DNA of 34,221 nt from XN24 sp964413755 (GTDB taxonomy: Bacteria > Pseudomonadota > Gammaproteobacteria > Steroidobacterales > XN24). The stretch lies in the NCBI GenBank assembly GCA_964413755.1, contig CAYPTW010000017.1, positions 1 through 34,221 of the forward strand, in the 5' to 3' direction. Position 1 is the first letter of the stretch. Every line of letters starts with the position of its first letter. Positions 1-7,752 of the stretch are shown here, piece after piece. Both the position numbers and the translations under genes were made by a program. A model generated the notes under the pieces. The model searched no databases, was not told the DNA's origin, and saw only the letters and a list, made by a program, of their open reading frames with translations.

Positions 1-109
1 CCTCGAGAAAGGCGAAGAACTCCACGCACACCCACGAGCCGGCGAAATAGGCCGCAAGGTACTGCGGTACCCGGCGTTCCAGCATTTCCTTCGTAATGCC
101 CTTGCTCAT
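1..109 (-). CDS. Membrane-anchored protein, N-terminal fragment (runs off window)
   Basis: Only the first 36 codons are present; the gene continues beyond base 1. The ATG at 109-107 follows a GGAG ribosome site 7 bases upstream. The peptide begins MSKGITKEMLERRVPQYLAA and continues with a hydrophobic aromatic stretch (YFAGSWVCVEFFAF). A short basic/amphipathic leader of the type RRxPQYLAAY followed at once by a membrane helix is seen, from family memory, at the start of inner-membrane TPR or TolB-type signalling proteins, so this is probably such an anchor. The functional domain is outside the window and cannot be named. It is oriented with the two genes upstream of it (298-2671), about 190 bases downstream of the antiporter gene stop. 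That gap shows no convincing element. Confidence 0.55.
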   Translation of the reverse strand, partial: MSKGITKEMLERRVPQYLAAYFAGSWVCVEFFAFLE

Positions 110-297
110 CGGGGCTCCCCCTGGGCCGGGAATGGCTCGATCAAGTACACAATTCGACGCATAGCGGCCTGGTCGATTCCGTCTGCCGCAGTTCCGTTAT
201 CTTACAAGCAGGCACCGCGTTGCAGCGGTCGGGTGCTGCCCCCGCGTTGATTCCGCCCTGTTCACCGGCCATGCGGCCGCTCACAGCATAACGCGAG

Positions 298-1335
298 TCA
301 CGCAAGTAACAGGTAGGCCACCGTGCCGGCATACAGCACCAGCACGATCGATCCTTCGAAGCCGATGTTGGCAATGCCGCGCTCCTGGCGCCGCAACAGC
401 CCCATCAGCAGTACGGCCGTCATCAGGATCGTCACCGCGATAAGGAACATGACCTGGCCGGAAACAGCGTGGTAGACGGATCCTTCGCGATAGGCGAGGT
501 CGCTCAGAGGAATGAGCATGGCATCGAAGGCGTTGCCTCCGATGACGCTGCTGACCGCCAGCGTGAGCGCGCCCCGCCGCACGGCGGCGACGGAGGTGAC
601 CAGTTCCCCGCAGGAGGTGGTGAATCCCGTGAACACCACGCCGACAAGGCTGCCCGAAAAGCCTGTCTGCTCCACCAGCGCGATGCCGCTGCGCGCGACG
701 ATGTAGCCGGCACCGACCACCAGGACGGCGCCGCAGACGAACTGCGCGGCCAGGCCGGCGAGCGACGCCTTCGTGTTGTCGGAGTCCGGCTCGTCGGTAA
801 CCGTCTCCGCCGTCCTCGAGGGGCGCCACCCCGGATGCTCGCGGTTGCGCGCGGCCATGCGCTGCACCAGCACGTACACGAGAAAAATCACCGGCGTCGC
901 AGGGTGCACCGCCATGAATCCGATCTCCGGCATCGTCGCCGCCAAGAGCGGAATGGCAAGCATGACGAGCAGGAGCGTGGCGCTGAACATGTTCGTCAGG
1001 GACGCTGCCGCGTGCTCGAGATTGGCGCGACGGTAGGTGAGATCCGCCACCACCAGGAACACCGTCTGCACCGCGATGCCGCCGAGCGCATTGCTCACGG
1101 CGATCTCCGCGTGCCCCGCCATCCCAGCAGAAACCGACACGACGATATCCGGCAGGGATGTCGTCGCGCCAAGAAACAGGCCGCCGCTGACGGCCTCGCC
1201 GAGGCGCGTGCGATCCGCCAGCCGATCGACGAGGCCGGTCAGCCAGGTGCCCGCAACGGCAATCACCAGGCCCGAGGCGACGAACAAGGCGCCGATCCAG
1301 GGGAGCGTCAGCTCCTGCACTGCAAATACCTGCAT
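298..1335 (-). CDS. Sodium/calcium exchanger (CaCA) family membrane protein
   Basis: Integral inner-membrane cation antiporter of the CaCA superfamily (about 345 aa, usual for bacterial members), expected to exchange Ca2+ or another cation for H+ or Na+. Two internally homologous alpha-repeats are visible. The first contains GATTSLPDIVVSVSAG followed by an SNALGG segment, and the second contains FTTSCGELVTSV followed by SSVIGGNAFD. These match the G-x-S/T-x-P/G-E/D and SN..GGN patterns that form the ion site. Asp in the first repeat and Glu in the second are the likely cation ligands. About ten hydrophobic helices surround them, with a charged cytosolic loop between the halves (RPSRTAETVTDEPDSDN). 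I chose ATG at 1335; an in-frame TTG at 1365 would add ten residues. Substrate is not determinable from sequence. The same strand carries the MgtC-like gene upstream, with about 70 bases between them. Confidence 0.85.
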   Translation of the reverse strand: MQVFAVQELTLPWIGALFVASGLVIAVAGTWLTGLVDRLADRTRLGEAVSGGLFLGATTSLPDIVVSVSAGMAGHAEIAVSNALGGIAVQTVFLVVADLTYRRANLEHAAASLTNMFSATLLLVMLAIPLLAATMPEIGFMAVHPATPVIFLVYVLVQRMAARNREHPGWRPSRTAETVTDEPDSDNTKASLAGLAAQFVCGAVLVVGAGYIVARSGIALVEQTGFSGSLVGVVFTGFTTSCGELVTSVAAVRRGALTLAVSSVIGGNAFDAMLIPLSDLAYREGSVYHAVSGQVMFLIAVTILMTAVLLMGLLRRQERGIANIGFEGSIVLVLYAGTVAYLLLA

Positions 1336-1405
1336 CTGCCCGGCCGGACAAAGTAGCTCACGCAAGCGGCCTTTCGCATGCCGCGGTCCCGCGCACGAGA
1401 CGGGA

Positions 1406-2671
1406 TCACCAGACCCAGAGCCAGGTGGCCGCGAGCCCGCCGAGGGCGCAGCCGAGCAACGGCAGCCCCACCCGCCGGCCGATGCGGCGGCCGCCGATGA
1501 AGGTGGCCATGCCGCACTTGACGAGGCTGTTCACGGCGGCGGCGATGACGATGCCGGTCACGGCCACGCGCCACACCAGGTCGTCCTGGCTCATGCGCGC
1601 CAGCGACAGGGTGATGGCGTCCACGTCCGCAACCCCGGAAGCTGCGGCCAGCGCGAGCACTCCCGCCTCGCCGAACCAGTGCCGCAGGGCTTTGCCGAGC
1701 AGCATGACGAGCGCCAGCAGCAAGCCGAAGCCGAGCGCGGTCTTCAGTTCCAGCGGATTCTTCAGCAATGCCTCGGAGTCCAGGTCATGGCTGGATGAGC
1801 CGCGCCAGTAAACGAGCGCCGGGCCGTAAGCCAGCAGCGCCATGACCGCGGCGGGCAGCACCAGGAGCTGGAACAGGCCGGGATTGAGCACGCTGGCAAC
1901 CAGCAGCATGCGCGGGAACATGGTCCCGCAGGCGAGCAGGATGCCCGTGGCCAGCATCGGCGCTGCCGCCGCCTTGCGCCTGCACATGCGCGAGAAATGC
2001 AGCGTCACGGCGGTCGAGGACGCCAGCCCGCCGAACAGCCCGGTGAACACGGTGCCGCGGCGCGGACCGGCGATCTTGATGGCGAAGTACCCGGCGAAGG
2101 AGATCGTCGCGATCAGCACCACCATCCACCAGATGGCGTAGGGGTTCAGGGCCTGCCACGGACCGAAGCCCTGGTTGGGCAACACGGGCAACAGGACGAC
2201 GGAGATCAGCAGCAGCTTGATGCCCGCCTGCAGCTCGCTTGCCTCGAGCCCGCTCACCCAGCGGTGCAACACCGGCTTGTAGCTCAACAGCAGGGTCGTC
2301 ACGACCCCGGCCGCGGCGGCCAGCGCGACCTCACCCGTGGCCGCCAGCGCGCCGAAGGCGAAAGTGAGCAGCCCCGCGACCAGGCTGGTGATGCCCACGT
2401 CGTCGTCGCCCTGCTGCTGGTTGACCACGTAGATGGCCGCCAGGGCGCCGGCCAGGCCGATGAATGCGACCCCCAGCACCAGCGCCCCATGCCGCTCCGC
2501 GAGCAACGCCAGGACGCCGCCGAGCAGGCCGATCAACCCGTAGGTGCGGACCCCGGCGATGCGCCGGCCTTCGCCAGCCTCGCGCTCGTGCCAGCCGCGC
2601 TCGACGCCGATCAGCAGGCCGATCGCCAGCGCCACGCCGAGGTAGTAGAAGGAAAGCTGTGCCTCGCTCAT
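1406..2671 (-). CDS. MgtC/SapB-type membrane protein with DUF4010 C-terminal half
   Basis: Predicted polytopic inner-membrane protein of 421 aa. The N-terminal part resembles MgtC/SapB: a first helix, then GLLIGVERGW and a basic loop, then RTYGLIGLLGG. The remainder is the long hydrophobic DUF4010 region, with conserved-looking stretches such as FGGLASSTAVT (about 220-230) and ASGVADVDAITLS (about 340-352). The family is loosely linked to Mg2+ or phosphate homeostasis, but the biochemical role of the DUF4010 class is not established. The start is ATG at 2671. On this strand a TATATT sits at 2683-2678, only six bases before the start codon, so the mRNA could be nearly leaderless (weak inference). 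It is divergent from the spermidine-synthase-like gene. Confidence 0.85.
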   Translation of the reverse strand: MSEAQLSFYYLGVALAIGLLIGVERGWHEREAGEGRRIAGVRTYGLIGLLGGVLALLAERHGALVLGVAFIGLAGALAAIYVVNQQQGDDDVGITSLVAGLLTFAFGALAATGEVALAAAAGVVTTLLLSYKPVLHRWVSGLEASELQAGIKLLLISVVLLPVLPNQGFGPWQALNPYAIWWMVVLIATISFAGYFAIKIAGPRRGTVFTGLFGGLASSTAVTLHFSRMCRRKAAAAPMLATGILLACGTMFPRMLLVASVLNPGLFQLLVLPAAVMALLAYGPALVYWRGSSSHDLDSEALLKNPLELKTALGFGLLLALVMLLGKALRHWFGEAGVLALAAASGVADVDAITLSLARMSQDDLVWRVAVTGIVIAAAVNSLVKCGMATFIGGRRIGRRVGLPLLGCALGGLAATWLWVW

Positions 2672-2827
2672 GCCCTAAATATAGTCGCCGCACGCGCTCG
2701 AGTAGGGGTTGTTGCGACTGCCGGAAAGTCCCGCTGCGCAGGTAACATCCTGCCACGGCCTGGGGTTTCGCGCCGGTTTGCGCTGGTGCGGCGCCAGGAA
2801 ACCAACTCGGCCGAAGGTTTCGTGTCG

Positions 2828-5227
2828 ATGGCTTGGACACTGGGTAACCGGCTGCTTTTTGCGGCCATCTTCATTTCGGGCGCCTCCGCCCTGATCTACC
2901 AGCTGATCTGGGTGCGGTTGCTGGGCCTGGTCTTCGGCGTCAGCAGCTTCGCCGTCGCCACGGTGGTCGCCGTATTCCTGCTGGGCCTGGGCCTGGGCAG
3001 CTATTTCTTCGGCCGCTGGTCGGAACGCACGCGCGATCCACTGCGCGTTTACCTGTACGTGGAACTCGGCATCGCGGCAACCTCGGTCCTCGCCTACCTG
3101 GTGATCGAGGCGCTGCCGGTCTACCGCTACCTCTACGAGTACGCCTACAACAACCTCGGCTTCTACGGGCTCTCAGTCGCGCGCCTCCTGCTGTCGACGC
3201 TGGTGCTGCTGCCGCCGGTGTTCCTGATCGGCGGCACCATGCCGCTGCTCGCCAAGTACTTCCTGCGCAACCCCGAGAACCTCGGCTCCAGCTTCAGCAA
3301 GCTCTACTATCTCAACACCCTCGGCGCCTCCGCCGGCGTGCTGCTCACCGGCTTCGTCTTCGTGCGCCTCTTCGGCGTCATCGGCACGCTGATGATCGCG
3401 GTCGGCGGCAACCTGCTGGTGGCACTGATCGTGTCGCTGAGCAAGCGCAGCGCCAAGGCTGCGCAACCGGCACCAGCCGGCCGGGCGCCCTATTCCTACA
3501 TGCTGGTCTTCCTCTTTCTCACCGGGTTCATCAGCCTCGGCTACGAGATGCTGTGGGTGCGTATCCTTTCCACCTACGGGCTGTCGACCTCGCAGGCCTT
3601 CGCCCTCATCCTCGCCGGGTTCCTGCTCGGCTTCTCGGTCGGCGCCTGGTTCGTTGCGCGCAGCGTGGACCGGCGCCGGGATCTCGAGTCCTGGTTCAGC
3701 GCCATCTGCATCGTCACGGCACTCAGTGGTGCGGTCGTGCTGCTGATATTCCGCCAGTTCGAGCAGCTGACCGTGCTGCTGGCGGATGCGACGCCGGCCG
3801 GCCAGCTGACCCTGGGCATGGCCCTGGCATTCACGGTCTCGTTCATCCCCGCCGTGTTCATGGGCATCCTGTTCCCGCTGGGCGTGCGCATCTATGCCCA
3901 CGACGTGGACCACATCGGCGCCAAGGCCGGCAACACGTTTTTTTCCAACACGCTCGGCTGCGTGCTGGGCAGCCTGCTCACCGGCTTCGTGCTGATCCCC
4001 TTCGTGGGGATGTGGAACACCACGCTGATCCTCATCAACCTCAGCCTGCTGATCGCCGTGGCCTTCCTGCTGCGCGGCCGCCGGCCCGCCAGGACGCAAT
4101 GGGTGGCCGTGGTCGTGGTCGCCGTGGTCGCCAACATGCTGGTGTTCACGGACAGCAAGACTTTCCACGCCGAACTCAAGGGCCGTGACCTGCGCACCGA
4201 GGCCGCGGGCTTCGACGTCATCTACTATGCCGAGGGCCTGTCCGGCACCGTCACGGCCGTCGAGCGTGAGAACTATCGCGGGCTGTTCGTCGACGGCCAG
4301 AACGTCTCCGGCACCGACCCGGTGCTGCTGGCCGACTCGAAGATGCTGGCCCACGTGCCGCTGCTGCTGGCCGAGGACCCGGACTCCGCGCTCACCGTGG
4401 GCTACGGCACCGGGACCACTTCGGGCAGCATGCTGCTGCACGACATCGACGTGTACGCGGTGGAGATCGAGCAGAAGATCATCGAGGCAGCGCCGCTGTT
4501 CAGCGATGTGAACTACGACTCCTACGCCGACCCGAGTATCGAGATCGTCCTGGACGACGCACGCAATTTCATCGCCACGACGAAGAAGGAGTTCTCCGTC
4601 ATCGTCACCGACGTGACCAACCTGAAGTACAAGCGCAATCCCTATCTCTACACGCAGGAGTACTTCGAGATCATGCGCGACGCGCTGAGCACGGAAGGCG
4701 TCGCCGCAGCATGGCTCCCGGTGGGCGGGCTGTCATTCAACGACCTGCGCACGCTGATCGCCACTTTCGACAATGTCTTCCCGCACACCACGGTGTGGTA
4801 CTTCACGCAGTTCCCCACCCATTTCATCATCCTGGTAGGCACGCCGGAGCCGACGCTGGTGAACCTGGACGAACTGCGGCAGAGAATGGGCGAGGTGGAA
4901 GGCGACCTGCGCAGCCTCAGCGTCGACAACGTCTACGAGCTCGCCAGCATGCTGCTGCTGGGCGAGAGCGACGTCGATGCGCTGGTCGCGGGCGCACCGA
5001 TCCACACCGACAACCGCCCGATCCTCGAGTACTCGGACATGGCCCTCTACAACGTGGAGGACGTGGCGCCCAATCTCGGCCGCCTGCTCGAATTCCAGCA
5101 GGAAGACCTGCTCGAGTACTTCAGCGGCGACGAGCCCCAGCTTGCGGAGCTCGAGGCGCACTTCGAGCTGTATACCGGCTACTACCTCGACTACGTCCGG
5201 TTGTACGAGCAGCAGCGCCGGAACTGA
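2828..5227 (+). CDS. Fused membrane / spermidine synthase-like protein
   Basis: About 799 aa. Residues 1 to about 460 hold two six- to seven-helix hydrophobic blocks, each starting with the same motif (SGASALIYQLIWVRLL near residue 15 and FISLGYEMLWVRIL near 235). This internal duplication is typical of the fused MFS/spermidine synthase family. The C-terminal part is a spermidine-synthase-like Rossmann domain: GYGTGTTSG at 525-533 is the nucleotide/SAM-binding loop, followed by VYAVEIEQ, DDARNF and the VTDVTN strand. Whether it makes polyamine is uncertain, since many family members lack proven aminopropyl transfer. Reading is open far upstream to base 1997, but the family homology begins at MAWTLG. 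I chose ATG 2828, with GTG 2822 (better placed behind GAAGG) as the alternative. It is transcribed toward pga but ends about 95 bases before it. Confidence 0.82.
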   Translation: MAWTLGNRLLFAAIFISGASALIYQLIWVRLLGLVFGVSSFAVATVVAVFLLGLGLGSYFFGRWSERTRDPLRVYLYVELGIAATSVLAYLVIEALPVYRYLYEYAYNNLGFYGLSVARLLLSTLVLLPPVFLIGGTMPLLAKYFLRNPENLGSSFSKLYYLNTLGASAGVLLTGFVFVRLFGVIGTLMIAVGGNLLVALIVSLSKRSAKAAQPAPAGRAPYSYMLVFLFLTGFISLGYEMLWVRILSTYGLSTSQAFALILAGFLLGFSVGAWFVARSVDRRRDLESWFSAICIVTALSGAVVLLIFRQFEQLTVLLADATPAGQLTLGMALAFTVSFIPAVFMGILFPLGVRIYAHDVDHIGAKAGNTFFSNTLGCVLGSLLTGFVLIPFVGMWNTTLILINLSLLIAVAFLLRGRRPARTQWVAVVVVAVVANMLVFTDSKTFHAELKGRDLRTEAAGFDVIYYAEGLSGTVTAVERENYRGLFVDGQNVSGTDPVLLADSKMLAHVPLLLAEDPDSALTVGYGTGTTSGSMLLHDIDVYAVEIEQKIIEAAPLFSDVNYDSYADPSIEIVLDDARNFIATTKKEFSVIVTDVTNLKYKRNPYLYTQEYFEIMRDALSTEGVAAAWLPVGGLSFNDLRTLIATFDNVFPHTTVWYFTQFPTHFIILVGTPEPTLVNLDELRQRMGEVEGDLRSLSVDNVYELASMLLLGESDVDALVAGAPIHTDNRPILEYSDMALYNVEDVAPNLGRLLEFQQEDLLEYFSGDEPQLAELEAHFELYTGYYLDYVRLYEQQRRN

Positions 5228-5299
5228 CCGCCGCGGAGCCGAGCCGGGCAGGCGCAGTTTCTGTCGGTTACTTCTCACTACTCGCTGGCCGAAAACGGC

Positions 5300-5318
5300 T
5301 AGACTGCGCGGTCTTTTT
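5300..5318 (+). promoter_or_regulatory. Possible -10 box or weak terminator ahead of pgaA
   Basis: TAGACT at 5300-5305 followed by a GC-rich discriminator looks like a sigma-70 -10 element for the pga operon, but no good -35 lies 16-18 bases upstream. The same bases can also fold: AGAC (5301-5304) pairs with GTCT (5311-5314) and is followed by five T. That would be a weak intrinsic terminator for the upstream gene. The sequence does not decide between the two. Confidence 0.3.
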
Positions 5319-5322
5319 ACGC

Positions 5323-7752
5323 TTGGGAACGTCGCCCGGATCTGCCGCCTTGTTGCCCGCCGCCTTCGCCATCTGCTTGCTCTCGATCGCCTACCCGGCC
5401 CTCGCTGCGGGGGCTGACGCGACCCTGGCGCCCGCGTCGCGCGAAGCCGCCGTGATGGCTGCGCGCGCCGGCCGCTTCGAGACCGCGATCGCGACCCTGC
5501 GCAGGCTGCACGCCGCTGCACCTGCCGACCGCGGCATCCAGGCGGACCTGGTGACCGTGCTGGAGTGGGCGGGGCGGCCCGCGGAAACGGTAGCGGCGGC
5601 CACAGGCCTCGAGGCGGCGACGCTGCCCGACTACGCCCTGCTCGCGTGGGCGCGCTCATTGCGTGCCACCGGTGATGCCGCCGGCACGGTGGCGCTGCTG
5701 GCGCCCGAACTCGAGCGCCGGCAGCGCAACCCTGACATCGGCGTCCTGCATGCGCTGGCGCTGAGTGATCTCGGCCGCGACGCGGAGGCCGCCACGCAGC
5801 TGGAGGCGCTGCGCCGGGCGCTGCCCGACGATATCGAGGCGGCGGCCGCCACCGCCTACGTGCAGCGGCGCCTCGGGCGCCCGGCCCTGGCCCTGGCGGC
5901 GGCGACGGACGCACTCAGGCTCGACCCGCATCACCGCGAGGCCGGGCGCCAGCAGGTATTCGCCCTGGCCGACCTCGGCGCCGCCGGGCAGGCGTGGCGA
6001 CTGGCACAGGAACGGCCCGGCTTGCTGGCACCGGCCGAGCATCACGGCCTGCAGCTGGCGCGCGCAGCCCAGTTCGTGCGCTGGGGGACGCTCGCCCCGG
6101 AGCACAGCGCCAAGAGAGAGATCGACGTAGCCACAGCGTTGCTGCTGCTGGACGAGGTGCGGAGTGCACCGGACGTGCGCCCGGACCAGGCACGGCGCGC
6201 CGAACTCGACCGCATTGCGGCGCTGAGGGTGGCCGGGCGCATGGACGACGTCATCGCCGCCTACGCGGGCCTGTCCGGAGAAGTGCCGGCGTATGTGCAC
6301 CAGGCCGCCGCCGACGCATTTCTCGCCAGGCGCGAGCCGGAGCGCGCCGTGGCGCTCTACGAGCAGGCGCTGCAGGCCGAACCGGGGCTCGTCGAGGCGC
6401 AGTTCGGCCTGGTGTTCGCCCTGGTCGAATCCGAGCGCCATGCCGAGGCCATCGCGCTGCTGGACCGCATGGCTGCTGCGCAGCCCGCCTGGCTCGATCA
6501 ACAGCCGGGCGAGGGCCCGAACTGGCAACGCCTGCGCGTCGACCTGCTGGGTGCGATGGTCCGCGCCTACGCCAACCAGCCGGCGCAGGCCCAGGAACGC
6601 CTCGAGGCGCTGCTCGTCGCTGCGCCCGCCAGCGCCCAGGTGCGCCGCGAGCTCGCCACCGTGTACCGCTGGCGCGGCTGGCCCGAGCGCGCGCTGGAGC
6701 AGGTCGAGCTGGCGCAGGCTTACGAACCCGAGGTGCTCGGGGGGCGGATCGAACATGCGCTTACGCTCGCGGCGCTGGAACGCTTCGCCACCGCGGACGC
6801 CCACTTCAGCGCACTGGCGGCGGAATTTCCCGGTGAAGCCGCGGTGGCGCGCGAGCTGGCGCGCTGGCGCGACCGGCAGCGCTGGTGGCTCGGCGTGGAG
6901 GCGGGCTACGGCGAGAGCGACGGCTTTGCGGATTTCGGCTCGCGCGAGCGCCACCTGCGCACACGGGTCGCGGGGCCATGGTTGGCCGACTGGTGGCGCC
7001 CCTACGGGTTCCAGGACTGGACCTCCGGGCGCTATCCGGAAGGCGAGCGCACCTGGCGCCGGGCGGGGATCGGCCTCGACTGGCGGCGCGAGCGCCGGCA
7101 TGCCTACTTGGAGATCAGTCGCAGCCTGTCCGGCGATGCGGAAGTCGGGCTGACCGGCGGCTTCGACTGGCATCTCGATGATCACTGGAGTTTCGCCACG
7201 CGATACGAGAGCTTTTCCCTGGACGCGCCGCTGCGCGCCCGCGCCGAAGGCCTCAGCGGCCGCAAGCTCGAGGCCGCCGCACGCTGGCAGGCACATGAAT
7301 CGCTGGATGCGCGTGCCAGCCTCAGCCGCCTGGCGCTCTCCGACGGCAACGTGCGCCTGGCGCTGTTGCTGTCCTCCGACCATCGCCTGCGCGCCGACGC
7401 GAAACATGTCACCAGCGGACGGGGAGAGCTCTACCTGTCCCGCGCCAGCCAGGCGGGCGGCCTGTACTTCAACCCGTCGCGCGACGCCTACCTCGGCTAC
7501 GGCCTGCAACACGACTGGCTCACCTGGCGCGACTACGAGCGGGCGTTCACCCAGCGCTTTGCCGTCACGGGCGGCTTTTACTGGCAGGAGGACTTCGGCA
7601 GCGATCCCACGGGCGCGCTGCGCTACGAGCACCTGTGGCAGCTCGACCGGAGCTGGCGCCTGCGCTACGGCGTGGGCTTCGCCAGCCGCGTCTACGATGG
7701 CAGCCGCGAACGCCAATGGGACTTCGTGCTGGCGCTGGAGGGCTATCTCTGA
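5323..7752 (+). CDS. pgaA: PgaA: PNAG outer-membrane export porin
   Basis: Outer-membrane exporter of poly-beta-1,6-N-acetylglucosamine, about 809 aa with the chosen start (E. coli PgaA is 807). After a hydrophobic signal segment ending in YPALA near residue 28, residues of about 30-510 are alpha-helical TPR-type repeats rich in Ala, Leu, Arg and Glu. They would guide the partly deacetylated polymer in the periplasm. From about 520 (WWLGVEAGYGE) to the end the sequence alternates as a 16-strand-type beta-barrel and finishes with an aromatic/hydrophobic strand (DFVLALEGYL). There is no ATG before 5452 that would keep the signal peptide. The first usable start is TTG 5323, with TTG 5350 or 5353 as alternatives, so the N-terminus is uncertain. 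The stop overlaps the start of pgaB. Confidence 0.88.
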   Translation: MGTSPGSAALLPAAFAICLLSIAYPALAAGADATLAPASREAAVMAARAGRFETAIATLRRLHAAAPADRGIQADLVTVLEWAGRPAETVAAATGLEAATLPDYALLAWARSLRATGDAAGTVALLAPELERRQRNPDIGVLHALALSDLGRDAEAATQLEALRRALPDDIEAAAATAYVQRRLGRPALALAAATDALRLDPHHREAGRQQVFALADLGAAGQAWRLAQERPGLLAPAEHHGLQLARAAQFVRWGTLAPEHSAKREIDVATALLLLDEVRSAPDVRPDQARRAELDRIAALRVAGRMDDVIAAYAGLSGEVPAYVHQAAADAFLARREPERAVALYEQALQAEPGLVEAQFGLVFALVESERHAEAIALLDRMAAAQPAWLDQQPGEGPNWQRLRVDLLGAMVRAYANQPAQAQERLEALLVAAPASAQVRRELATVYRWRGWPERALEQVELAQAYEPEVLGGRIEHALTLAALERFATADAHFSALAAEFPGEAAVARELARWRDRQRWWLGVEAGYGESDGFADFGSRERHLRTRVAGPWLADWWRPYGFQDWTSGRYPEGERTWRRAGIGLDWRRERRHAYLEISRSLSGDAEVGLTGGFDWHLDDHWSFATRYESFSLDAPLRARAEGLSGRKLEAAARWQAHESLDARASLSRLALSDGNVRLALLLSSDHRLRADAKHVTSGRGELYLSRASQAGGLYFNPSRDAYLGYGLQHDWLTWRDYERAFTQRFAVTGGFYWQEDFGSDPTGALRYEHLWQLDRSWRLRYGVGFASRVYDGSRERQWDFVLALEGYL

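Noticed and set aside
1997..2827. In-frame 5-prime extension of the spermidine-synthase-like gene
   Set aside because: The extension is antisense to the MgtC-like gene and has low-complexity Gln/Arg/Asp content; family similarity starts only at MAWTLG.
4711..5322. In-frame extension of pgaA into the preceding gene
   Set aside because: It overlaps the real spermidine-synthase-like gene in another frame and would bury the PgaA signal peptide.
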